Shown here: positions 57,383 to 64,000 of the stretch, piece by piece | Layout of the letters: every line of letters begins with the position of its first letter | Position numbering within the stretch: position 1 is the first letter of the stretch | Source: CAWKAO01 sp963847665 | Lineage (GTDB): Bacteria; Actinomycetota; Humimicrobiia; Humimicrobiales; Humimicrobiaceae | DNA length: 64,000 nucleotides | Reading direction: 5' to 3' | NCBI GenBank assembly: GCA_963847665.1 | Contig: CAWKAO010000002.1 | Span: forward strand, 806,001 to 870,000 | Position numbers and translations under genes: made by a program | Notes under the pieces: generated by a model | What the model was told of the DNA's origin: nothing | Seen by the model: only the letters and a program-made list of their open reading frames with translations | Databases searched by the model: none

Positions 57383-57970
57383 TTATTTTTCAATGCCTTT
57401 TCTTCCTGTGATGCCCCTGCTGTAATAATGCTTTATCTCTCGCATTTCGGTTACAAGATCTGCCCTGTCTATCAATTCCTGGCTGGTCTTTCTGCCGGTA
57501 AGCACAAGCTCAACATTTGCAGGCTTATTCTCCATAAGCTCCAATATGTCATGGGCAGGTATCAGCCCGAAATACTCTGCGATAGTCAGCTCGTCAAGTA
57601 TGACAACGTCATACTTTCCTGACATCGTGACCTTTTTTACTTCAGCAAAACCGGCCATTGCAGCCTTTATATCCTCCTGGCTGGCCTTTTCCCTGATGAA
57701 ACAGCGCAAGCCGTACTGCCGCACTGTGATATTTTCTTTCAACTTTTCCAGGCACTTTATCTCGCTATACCTCATTCCTTTTATAAACTGCCCGATAAAC
57801 ACCTTCATACCGCATCCTGCGGCCCTGATAGCAAGCCCGATCGCCGCAGTAGTCTTGCCCTTGCCTGTACCTGTATAGATCTGAACAAATCCCTGCTTTA
57901 ACCTTACGCGCTGACTCCCGGCCAGCTCTTTAGAAGCCGGCTTTTTTCTTTTTTTTTCGGGTTCAATCAT
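57383..57970 (-). CDS. cobO: Cob(I)alamin adenosyltransferase, CobA/CobO/BtuR type
   Basis: Adds the 5'-deoxyadenosyl ligand to Co(I) corrinoids. From the ATG at 57970 it is 195 aa, with P-loop YTGTGKGKTTAAIG, GCGMKVFIGQFIKG, VVILDELTIAEYFGL and LVLTGRKTSQELIDRADLVTEMREIKHYY. This start overlaps the cobT stop by 8 bases (ATGATTGA), a typical coupled arrangement. An upstream in-frame Met would add 14 residues. The basic N terminus (EPEKKRKKP) is not conserved. Confidence 0.93.
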   Translation of the reverse strand: MIEPEKKRKKPASKELAGSQRVRLKQGFVQIYTGTGKGKTTAAIGLAIRAAGCGMKVFIGQFIKGMRYSEIKCLEKLKENITVRQYGLRCFIREKASQEDIKAAMAGFAEVKKVTMSGKYDVVILDELTIAEYFGLIPAHDILELMENKPANVELVLTGRKTSQELIDRADLVTEMREIKHYYSRGITGRKGIEK

Positions 57971-59063
57971 TTTTTTCCGAGACTCCTGCTTCTCCGAAGG
58001 TGGCCATCTCATTAAGTATTTTTACACTGGCTTCTGCAATACTGATTCCAATAGCTGCTCCTGTGCCTTCACCAAGCCTCATATCGAAATCAAACAGCGG
58101 CTTCAGTGCAAGTTTTTCAAGCATTACTATATGACCCTTCTCAACCGACGAATGGGACGCTATCATAAAATCCCTGGAACGTGGCGATAAAAGTTCAGCC
58201 ACCAGGGCTCCGGCGCCAGATATAAAACCGTCAATTACTACAGGCACCCTTTTGGCTGCGCAACCGAGTATCACTCCAGCTATCCCTCCTATTTCAAATC
58301 CGCCTATTTTTGACAGCACATCTATTCCGTCTGAAGGATCGGGTTTATTCAATTTTATAGCATTTCTTATGACCTCGACCTTAGTCTTATAACCCTCTTC
58401 ATCGATACCGGTACCATATCCTGTCACTATTCCTGCATCGACTTTGCAGACGCAAGCTGCAATGGCACTGCTTGCAGTCGTGTTGCCTATTCCCATGTCC
58501 CCGGTCCCTATTATGCCATAGCCTTTTTTTATCATATCAATAGCGACAGAGATCCCAGCCTCCACAGAGCTTTCAGCCTGCTCCCTTGCCATGGCCGGTC
58601 CCTTCGCCATATTGTTTGTGCCATATCCTATTTTTTTATTGATAAGGATATTTTTTGAAGGGCCCTCAATTTTAATATCGGCTGCCACACCGGCATCCAC
58701 AATAACGACATCTGCACCGATGTGCCTTGAAAGTACATTTATCCCGGCACCCCCTCTTATAAAATTATATACCATCTGGGGGGTGACCTCCCTCGGATAA
58801 GCACTTGTACCTTCATCAACTACCCCATGGTCAGCAGCCATGATTATTACCAGTTTTTTTGTGATGTCAGGATCCAGCCTGCCGGTTATCCCGGCTATCT
58901 GTCTTGCAAGGCTTTCAAGCCTGCCTAGACTCCCCTGTGGTTTAGTAAGATCATCCAGGCGGGCCTGGGCAAGCTCCATCACCTTATTATCCAGTTCCCG
59001 GATATCTGAAACAGTAGATCTTATGAGATGGCTATTTAAATCACCTGATCTGCCAGAATGCAT
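57963..59063 (-). CDS. cobT: Nicotinate-nucleotide-dimethylbenzimidazole phosphoribosyltransferase
   Basis: Activates the lower ligand base as alpha-ribazole phosphate. 366 aa, normal length. It has LTKPQGSLGRLE, MAADHGVVDEGTSAYP, FIRGGAGINVLS, GTGDMGIGNTTASSA, and the catalytic Glu in MRLGEGTGAA. First gene of a cobT-cobO-TIM-barrel unit that is separate from the riboswitch operon. With CobU and CobS it makes up the nucleotide-loop pathway, so the cell can rebuild complete cobalamin from imported corrinoids. Confidence 0.94.
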   Translation of the reverse strand: MHSGRSGDLNSHLIRSTVSDIRELDNKVMELAQARLDDLTKPQGSLGRLESLARQIAGITGRLDPDITKKLVIIMAADHGVVDEGTSAYPREVTPQMVYNFIRGGAGINVLSRHIGADVVIVDAGVAADIKIEGPSKNILINKKIGYGTNNMAKGPAMAREQAESSVEAGISVAIDMIKKGYGIIGTGDMGIGNTTASSAIAACVCKVDAGIVTGYGTGIDEEGYKTKVEVIRNAIKLNKPDPSDGIDVLSKIGGFEIGGIAGVILGCAAKRVPVVIDGFISGAGALVAELLSPRSRDFMIASHSSVEKGHIVMLEKLALKPLFDFDMRLGEGTGAAIGISIAEASVKILNEMATFGEAGVSEKND

Positions 59064-59127
59064 ATTAATGGCCTCACTTCTTCTTCATAAATTTCTATTT
59101 AACGCATTTTATATTATTATATCTGAT

Positions 59128-59499
59128 ATGAATAGTGAAGATGCATACGAATTATTCAATAAGGGAAAGAAGCTCTCGGAAGACAATGATCATTTAAATG
59201 CGATCATGGACCTCGAGAAAGCCATGAAGATAGAGCCTGAAAAGGCATCCATAAGGGAGGCCCTTGCAAGATCCTATTACAACTCGGGGTTTTACTCATC
59301 GGCAAAAAAACATTTTAAAAAGATCATTGAAATAGACGCTTCAAACGACTACGCGTATTTTGGTATGGGCCTCTGCCTTCTTAAGGAGGGTAAAGTGGAA
59401 AATGCGCTGGGAAATCTGAAGATCGCCTTTGCGATGAAACCTGATAGCGATGTATATAAAGATTCTTTAAAAAAATATAAAGGCCTTGCAAAAAAATAG
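59128..59499 (+). CDS. Small TPR-repeat protein
   Basis: Protein of 123 aa made of three TPR units: AYELFNKGKKLSEDNDHLNA, SIREALARSYYNSGFYSSAKK and DYAYFGMGLCLLKEGKVENAL. I start at ATG 59128 because the frame upstream lies opposite cobT and reads as noise. There is no signal peptide or membrane segment, so it is probably a cytosolic scaffold. It is divergent from cobT and convergent with the membrane protein gene. Partner unknown. Confidence 0.75.
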   Translation: MNSEDAYELFNKGKKLSEDNDHLNAIMDLEKAMKIEPEKASIREALARSYYNSGFYSSAKKHFKKIIEIDASNDYAYFGMGLCLLKEGKVENALGNLKIAFAMKPDSDVYKDSLKKYKGLAKK

Positions 59500-59522
59500 A
59501 AGTTCTCTCTCAGATCACACTC

Positions 59523-60077
59523 TCAGACCACACTGCCAAAGATCTGAAAGACCTCATAGAATACCGCCCCTAAAAAAAGTGCTATTATCATCGCGACAGA
59601 TGTGACAAACGGCCACCTTTTTCTTAGCCTGTTTTTACTGAGATGTTCACCAGTGGTAAGAGCCATCATCCTGTATAAAGTCTCCATGAAAATAAGAAGT
59701 ATAACTTCAAAAGGTATCGCCTGCTGGTGCCTTATTATACCGGTCATCAGTAGCACCACTGCAAAAAAGCCTGTCAATATTGAGGCAGGGATCAATATCC
59801 TGAAATAACCAAGTATAAAATATGCCACAGTTGAGACAAGATTTGCGATCAGGATCGTGGAGAGCACCCTTCCAAATACCATACCCTCCTGGTATTCGCT
59901 TATTCCAAAAAAACCCTGTAGGAATTTAAACCTTTCGATCAAAGTAACGCTGAGGTCCTTGAAGCTGAAGAAAAATAGAAGTCCCACCGCAACACCGAGC
60001 GCAAGCCAGCCAAGGCATTTACCAAATATGACCCAGTAAGCCCTGTTGCGGCTTTCCAGATAAACACTTTCCCTCAT
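59523..60077 (-). CDS. Membrane protein of unknown function, SpoIIM-like layout
   Basis: Protein of 184 aa with about five membrane segments. The order is a charged start, helix (about 17-38), a loop with ERFKFLQGFFG, helix pair (about 70-110) with ILIANLVSTVAYFILGYF, TGIIRHQQAIPFEVILL, and a last helix ALFLGAVFYEVF. This resembles the order of motifs in SpoIIM-type proteins (N-N-x-R, P-H-G, final helix), but the key residues are not well kept, so I do not name a family firmly. It lies 80 bases downstream of the HD-GYP gene on the same strand. Confidence 0.6.
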   Translation of the reverse strand: MRESVYLESRNRAYWVIFGKCLGWLALGVAVGLLFFFSFKDLSVTLIERFKFLQGFFGISEYQEGMVFGRVLSTILIANLVSTVAYFILGYFRILIPASILTGFFAVVLLMTGIIRHQQAIPFEVILLIFMETLYRMMALTTGEHLSKNRLRKRWPFVTSVAMIIALFLGAVFYEVFQIFGSVV

Positions 60078-60157
60078 TATTAAGAAGCCTTCCCTTTTGC
60101 TGCCTTTAAAAAATATTATTACCCTGTTTTAATGATAAGGACCGGCCAGGCCGTCCA

Positions 60158-61456
60158 TCAGACGCTTGCAGCACCTAAAGCTGTGCTGTCCACTATCGGT
60201 AAAGTCTGCTTCAGAACATCTATCATTACATCACAGACCTTTTCATCAAACTGGCTGCCCTTATTTTTTTCGAGCTCTAAAAGAGCCTCTTCAAGCGTCA
60301 ATGCTTTTCTGTATGGCCTGTCAGTCGTCATTGCATCATAGGAGTCCGCCACACACAGTATTCTTGCAAATAACGGCAGGTCGTCACCATTAGTGCCAAA
60401 GGGATAACCGGTCCCGTCAACTCTTTCATGATGGTAAAGTATGGCTGTTGCCCTGTCCCTTAAAAAATCTATCTGCTTTACGACCTCATAACTGACGACA
60501 GGGTGTTTTTTTATTTCTTCCCAGTCGCTTTTAGTAAGTTTTGTCACCTTGTTTAATATGGAAAGGTCTATCTGCACCTTGCCTATGTCATGAAGGCTCG
60601 CAAGGTTCCTCACTATTTCGATATCGTACTCATTAAGCTTCAGCCCCCTTGCCAGTAGCTCTGCATAATCTGCGACCCTTACAGAATGGCCCGCAGTATA
60701 GATATCCTTGGCCTCCATTATCTTGACGATCTGCATGATGCTGTTAAGCAGCGTCCTTCTTTCCTTGATGCGCAAAAGATAAGTGTACTGGGCGATTATC
60801 AAAGGCAGTGATGTAAATATAAGGGTAAAAGGGCTGTAATTTATATAAAGGAAAGCGATGGCAATCGCCATCGCAGAAAGGAAAAACTGGAAAGGAACTA
60901 ATCCATGCAAAATTAAAAACCCATACATTGATAAGGTTTACCCTAGTGCTTAAGAGATATTGCACCTGCAGTTAATGTAGTATTTAAAATAAAAAATATA
61001 TAAGTTACCAAAAATATTATCCATACATTTCTAGCATAAAAAAAATTTGTTTGAGTTCTATCATAAAAAATTTCGAAAAAAACTCCGTGCTGACTGCAAA
61101 TGATAGAAGATACTGGCCTGCATTAAAAAGATGTTTATAATATGGTACCCTTCTTATAATTTCTTTTATATTAAAAATAGATATAAAAGTAACAATTATT
61201 GCAGTGGCTGGACCGAAAATAATTAAGACTTGCAAGTGATATACCAAAATTAACAGAAACACTTCCAGTTTTTGGTAAAGGGGCTGAGAGATTATCAGAG
61301 GTAAAAATTAGAATTCCAAAGTACAACTACACCTAATAAAGAAATATTCCTATATTTAAGAAGAATATAAATTAATGATGCTACTCCCGTAAAGAAAAAC
61401 CACAAATAAACATAGGATAATAAGACTCTTTTATTTCCCTCTTCGCTCAACACCAT
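60158..61456 (-). CDS. Membrane HD-GYP protein, c-di-GMP phosphodiesterase (N-terminal half frameshifted)
   Basis: Intact C-terminal HD-GYP domain: HSVRVADYAELLARG, LASLHDIGKVQID, HP-x2-SYEVV, YHHERVDGTGYPFG and VADSYDAMTTDRPYR, with all expected metal and GYP residues. The N-terminal half is a membrane domain interrupted by about five single-base shifts (near 60915, 60951, 61038, 61225, 61303). Each is repaired by one base. The rebuilt protein starts MVLSEEGNKRVLL at 61456 and runs through WNSNFTSDNLSAPLPKTG, SLIIFGPATAIIV and RRVPYYKHLFNAGQYLLSF, about 430 aa, the usual length. The domain hydrolyses c-di-GMP to GMP. The last 256 codons alone form an open frame from 60928. Confidence 0.72.
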
Positions 61457-61484
61457 CAACTCTTCTACTTCTTAAATATAGGAA
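61347..61484. repeat. 17-base inverted repeat with 104-base spacer
   Basis: TTCCTATATTTAAGAAG (61347-61363) is repeated as its exact reverse complement CTTCTTAAATATAGGAA (61468-61484). The arms lie in the start of the HD-GYP frame and at the end of the small peptide frame. There is no T tract adjacent; it may be a transcript structure or chance in AT-rich DNA. Confidence 0.5.
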
Positions 61485-61594
61485 TTTTTTGGTTTTTTCA
61501 TAGCTTTTGAAATGAATACTATTACCAACGAACTGTACCGCAAATACCTATGAGTGATCCGAGGATTAACAGATACTTTCCATATTTTACTCAT
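61465..61594 (-). CDS. Small peptide gene, possible AgrD-like cyclic autoinducer precursor (frameshifted)
   Basis: A strong ribosome site (GGAGGGAGG, 6 bases before the ATG at 61594) precedes a tiny gene. As given, the frame runs 40 codons to 61472. If one base is removed from each of four places (three A runs and one GTT), it reads MSKIWKYLLILGSLIGICGT, then FVGNSIHFKS, YEKPKIPIFKK and TAG at 61465, 41 aa. That resembles cyclic lactone autoinducer (AgrD-type) precursors: hydrophobic LGSL..GT helix, NS core, then Y-E-x-P-K-x-P. The usual core Cys is not visible and no AgrB is in the window. The HD-GYP ATG is 8 bases after the TAG. Tentative. Confidence 0.4.
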
Positions 61595-61681
61595 TTTCTA
61601 CCCTCCCTCCAAAACTATTTGTGTCAAGTTTTTAATAAAATTATACCTTAATTAATGAAGTTTTATTAAATTTTAATGTAA

Positions 61682-61709
61682 TTATTATATATCTATTAGA
61701 ATATGTCAA
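61682..61709 (-). promoter_or_regulatory. Putative promoter of the small peptide / HD-GYP unit
   Basis: Perfect TTGACA (61709-61704) with TAATAA 16 bases downstream (61687-61682) on the minus strand, about 90 bases before the small gene start. A TATAAT overlaps but with a spacing of only 14 bases. Confidence 0.4.
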
Positions 61710-61837
61710 GTAAAATTTTATTAAATTTTTATAAATCATTTATAATTATTTAAAGCTTTAATAATATTAATATTGAAAATAAGTACAATTTAATATTTTT
61801 TAAGAGTTTAAGGGATTGTGTAGCATTATAATTTAAC

Positions 61838-61859
61838 TTTTAACATTTTGATGTTAAAA
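61838..61859. promoter_or_regulatory. Perfect dyad, candidate operator
   Basis: TTTTAACAT - TTTG - ATGTTAAAA, 9-base arms with a 4-base centre, in the region upstream of the BlaI-type repressor gene. Such repressors bind their own promoter as dimers on dyads, commonly with TACA/TGTA half-sites, which are not exact here. Role inferred from position. Confidence 0.35.
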
Positions 61860-62034
61860 ACTTTAATTGATATATTTTTGAAACTTTAGTGCTTGTTAGA
61901 AATATCTATTTTTTGATAGCATAATATTTATCTATAATATAAATTAGTAATATGAATATAATAAGTAATTTTAAAAATTATTCTTTGCTTTTTGATTCAT
62001 ATGGCTCACAAAACTTAAGAGGAAGTGAAAAATA

Positions 62035-62457
62035 ATGAGTGAACAAAGAAAAAAATCTAAGAGTTTAGGCATTAGTGGTCTAAATAGTATAAGTAACCTG
62101 GAAGCAGAAATTATGAAAATAGTATGGGAAAATGAAAGTATCTCTGTTAGAGATGTCCATGAAATAATGCTGAAAGCAGAAATGCATAAAAAGAAACAAG
62201 GTTTTATACCTTATACAACTGTTATGTCTACAATGACTTCACTAGCAGAGAAAGGATTACTTAAACAAGATAGAGAGGCAAAAACATATCTTTATTCTGC
62301 AGCAATTAATCAAATAGAATTATCCAAAAATATTATAAAATCAGTAGCTGAAAAACTATTAAGTAGTTCTTCCAATAGTTTGGTTTCTAGTTTTTTAGGA
62401 CAAAATAAAAATATATCTCAAGATAATATAAAAAAATTACTAGACTCTATTAAATAA
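62035..62457 (+). CDS. BlaI/MecI/CopY-family transcriptional repressor
   Basis: Winged-helix repressor of 140 aa. The N-terminal domain shows NLEAEIMKIVWENESISVRDVHEIM, then IPYTTVMSTMTSLAEKGLLKQDREAKTYLYSA, the signature recognition helix and wing of the family. The C-terminal helices (about 85-140) carry the dimer and usual cleavage region. Start ATG with AGAGGAAGTG upstream. It is followed 7 bases later by an M56 peptidase gene, the standard repressor-sensor pair. No beta-lactamase or PBP2a is in the window. Confidence 0.92.
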   Translation: MSEQRKKSKSLGISGLNSISNLEAEIMKIVWENESISVRDVHEIMLKAEMHKKKQGFIPYTTVMSTMTSLAEKGLLKQDREAKTYLYSAAINQIELSKNIIKSVAEKLLSSSSNSLVSSFLGQNKNISQDNIKKLLDSIK

Positions 62458-62464
62458 AATTAAT

Positions 62465-63532
62465 TTGTTACCATATATTCTTAATATACTAGTTAATTAT
62501 ATTTTTGTAATAATCTATGATAGTTTTATTTCATTATTTTTAGTTCTACTTTTACTTTACATTTTTAGAATTAAAGATCCAAATTTTAGAATATTGTTTC
62601 TTTTTCTTCCACTTATTAAACCATTTTTAATAATTATTGAAGATTTCAAATTAAATGCGAGTTATTTCACTAATAGATATGGTATTTTGGGATTTAGATT
62701 TCCGAGTCCTAATACAATTTTTGCTCGTATAGATAAAATAGAAGAAAGTCCTTTTTTTAATTCAAACATTAATTCCAATTTAACATTTATATTGCTATTA
62801 ATAATTCTTACAATCTTAATTTATAGATGGATAAGCTTATATTACTTCTATAAAAAAATAGCGAAAACTGAAAGAAAGTATCCTGCAGAACTTCCAATTC
62901 TTTATAGTATTATAGATATCTTTTCAAAAAAATTTAAAATAAAAACAACCTCCTTAATCTTAACTCATGGTAATAATTTTTCCCCTTTTGTTATAGGTAT
63001 AAAAAAACAAAACATTGTTATACCAAATAAATTGTTAAATGAACTAGATTTTTGTGAAAAAGAAATTTTAATTCATCATGAATTGTGTCATATAAAAAGA
63101 AGAGACAATTTAATTGGATGGATTGCAATAATTTTTAGAGATATGCTTTTTTTTAACCCCTTTGCTTATATAGCTTATGCTCTAATAAGAACTGAACAAG
63201 AGAAGTCTTGTGATAAGATAGTTTTTAAGCATTCTGGCTACTCTCAAAAAAAAATGGCAGAACTTGTTATTAATTTAATAATCAAGGTAAATACTAATAA
63301 TAGAGAGAGAAATAAAGATACACAAAATTATGTAAACTTTTTTACACCTTTTAAAAAAATAAACTATTATCTTATTTATTTTAGAATTCAATCAATTTTA
63401 AAAACAGATCCCAACAAAATAAGTGTAAACAAATTTATGCGCGTATTTTTATACTTGCTATTCTTTTTTATTTTATTTTTCCAAATAGTTCTTTTTTTCA
63501 AAATAAATGATACTTTTATTTTTTTGCGATAG
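62465..63532 (+). CDS. M56-family (BlaR1-like) membrane metallopeptidase, no sensor domain
   Basis: Membrane zinc peptidase of 355 aa. Helices lie at about 10-30, 35-55 and 105-125, then the M56 domain (about 150-300) with HHELCHIKRRDN (HExxH) at about residue 200, and a later EQEKSCDKI Glu/Asp ligand. A final membrane helix (about 325-350) ends the protein. BlaR1 proteins continue with a 250-residue penicillin-binding sensor, absent here, so the signal is different or comes from a partner. Start is TTG, 7 bases after the repressor stop and without its own ribosome site, suggesting coupling. It should cleave the adjacent repressor to induce target genes. Confidence 0.85.
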   Translation: MLPYILNILVNYIFVIIYDSFISLFLVLLLLYIFRIKDPNFRILFLFLPLIKPFLIIIEDFKLNASYFTNRYGILGFRFPSPNTIFARIDKIEESPFFNSNINSNLTFILLLIILTILIYRWISLYYFYKKIAKTERKYPAELPILYSIIDIFSKKFKIKTTSLILTHGNNFSPFVIGIKKQNIVIPNKLLNELDFCEKEILIHHELCHIKRRDNLIGWIAIIFRDMLFFNPFAYIAYALIRTEQEKSCDKIVFKHSGYSQKKMAELVINLIIKVNTNNRERNKDTQNYVNFFTPFKKINYYLIYFRIQSILKTDPNKISVNKFMRVFLYLLFFFILFFQIVLFFKINDTFIFLR

Positions 63533-63591
63533 GACTAAAATAAGGACATCATCTTAAAAAGTTATTTTTTAGCCCAATCGAGAGGTAAACA

Positions 63592-64000
63592 ATGAAAATG
63601 AAAGTCACTATTATTTCAGTCACAATTACGAGCATTATCACAATCTTTATCATTTTAGTAAGCTCATGCATGAACCTGGCCCCACAGGCAACAACTGAAA
63701 AAGAGCAGGCCACTGCAACAGAAGCCATTGAGACTGAGGCAACTACAACTCAAGTCATTGAAACCACTTCAACGGATACTCATGCAGATAAGATAAGAGT
63801 CACAAAACCTGTAGCGGACCAGTTGGTGCAGAGCCCCCTTATAATTGAAGGCGAAGCCAGGGGTACATGGTTTTTTGAAGCAAGTTTTCCAGTTAAGCTT
63901 CTGGATTCAAACAGAAATGTAATAGCGGAATATTATGCAACTGCCCAGGGCGAATGGATGACCGAAGATTTTGTCCCGTTCAGGTCAGAGCTCGAATTTA
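63592..64000 (+). CDS. Lipoprotein with Gmad2 immunoglobulin-like domain, partial
   Basis: A signal peptide of about 30 residues ends in the lipobox LVSSC. A Thr/Glu-rich linker (TEKEQATATEAIETEATTT) follows, then a Gmad2 domain: VTKPVADQLVQSPLIIEGEARG, TWFFEASFPVKLLD and GEWMTEDFVPFRSELEF. Such domains occur in secreted and spore-associated proteins of Gram-positive bacteria. AGAGGTAAAC precedes the ATG. The gene runs off the right edge. It lies 59 bases after the M56 gene on the same strand and may be in the same unit. Confidence 0.88.
   Translation, partial: MKMKVTIISVTITSIITIFIILVSSCMNLAPQATTEKEQATATEAIETEATTTQVIETTSTDTHADKIRVTKPVADQLVQSPLIIEGEARGTWFFEASFPVKLLDSNRNVIAEYYATAQGEWMTEDFVPFRSELEF

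Larger units (their letters stand above)
61595..62034. other. AT-rich divergent regulatory region upstream of the BlaI-type gene
   Basis: About 440 bases without a supportable gene. It contains the leftward promoter-like TTGACA site, two copies of TGTCAAG (61622 and 61704), the dyad at 61838-61859, and a weak ribosome site AAGAGGAAGTG before the BlaI-type gene. It should regulate the peptide/HD-GYP unit to the left and the repressor/peptidase unit to the right. Confidence 0.5.

Noticed and set aside
58840..59127. Upstream extension of the small TPR gene
   Set aside because: This part is antisense to cobT and reads as low-complexity noise; the TPR pattern starts just after the ATG at 59128.
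59523..60077. AgrB processing protease for the small peptide
   Set aside because: Length and membrane layout are similar, but the conserved His-Cys catalytic motif of AgrB is not present.

Overview
The window comes from an AT-rich bacterial chromosome. The block glmU-prs-rplY-pth-mfd-(peptidyl-prolyl isomerase)-mazG-divIC-ppx-tRNA-Leu has the order typical of Actinomycetota. A response regulator-histidine kinase-HtrA row resembling mprA-mprB-pepD and a tandem TrkA pair resembling ceoB/ceoC point the same way. Together with the low GC content this suggests a deep-branching, anaerobic-looking actinobacterial lineage, not a high-GC actinomycete. This placement is inferred from synteny only. Several genes have short or absent 5' leaders, TTG starts are common, and strong AGGAG ribosome sites occur.

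Layout. 1-4.0 kb: a leftward operon of two NifV/AksA-type homocitrate synthase homologues followed by the large and small subunits of a homoaconitase/isopropylmalate isomerase; the small subunit runs off the left edge. 4.2-6.2 kb: rtcB and archease (RNA repair). 6.3-13.3 kb: ion homeostasis (KtrB/KtrA, two TrkA proteins, a P-type ATPase with Na,K-ATPase-like signatures), with a MetF gene between. 13.4-19.5 kb: a DUF1003 protein, a two-component system with an HtrA lipoprotein, a lipoprotein and a Dabb protein. 19.6-25.8 kb: accessory region (APC permease with Usp domains, O-methyltransferase, TPR remnant, cyclase, secreted protein). 25.8-36.9 kb: tRNA-Leu and the conserved housekeeping operon. 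37-39 kb: an M23 murein hydrolase and a radical SAM protein. 39.2-50.7 kb: a Gram-positive-type pel exopolysaccharide locus with a divergent membrane glycosyltransferase-like gene. 50.8-59.1 kb: cobalamin uptake and lower-ligand assembly genes with a B12 riboswitch. 59.1-61.6 kb: a TPR protein, a membrane protein, an HD-GYP protein and a tiny peptide gene. 62.0-64 kb: a BlaI-type repressor, an M56 peptidase and a partial Gmad2 lipoprotein.

The genes form a few working units. The pel operon should build and export a cationic galactosaminoglycan under c-di-GMP control: its PelD keeps an RxxD site, and an HD-GYP phosphodiesterase lies 12 kb away. The btu/cob genes import corrinoids and finish cobalamin under riboswitch control. 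The two synthase homologues appear to have lost opposite halves of the active site and may work only as a heteromer.

At least a dozen frameshifts interrupt otherwise well-conserved genes (rtcB, a lipoprotein, both pelA parts, the HD-GYP gene, the small peptide gene). Most are repaired by removing one base, usually from a homopolymer, so sequencing error is more likely than gene decay. No insertion sequences, prophage, CRISPR arrays or origin were seen.
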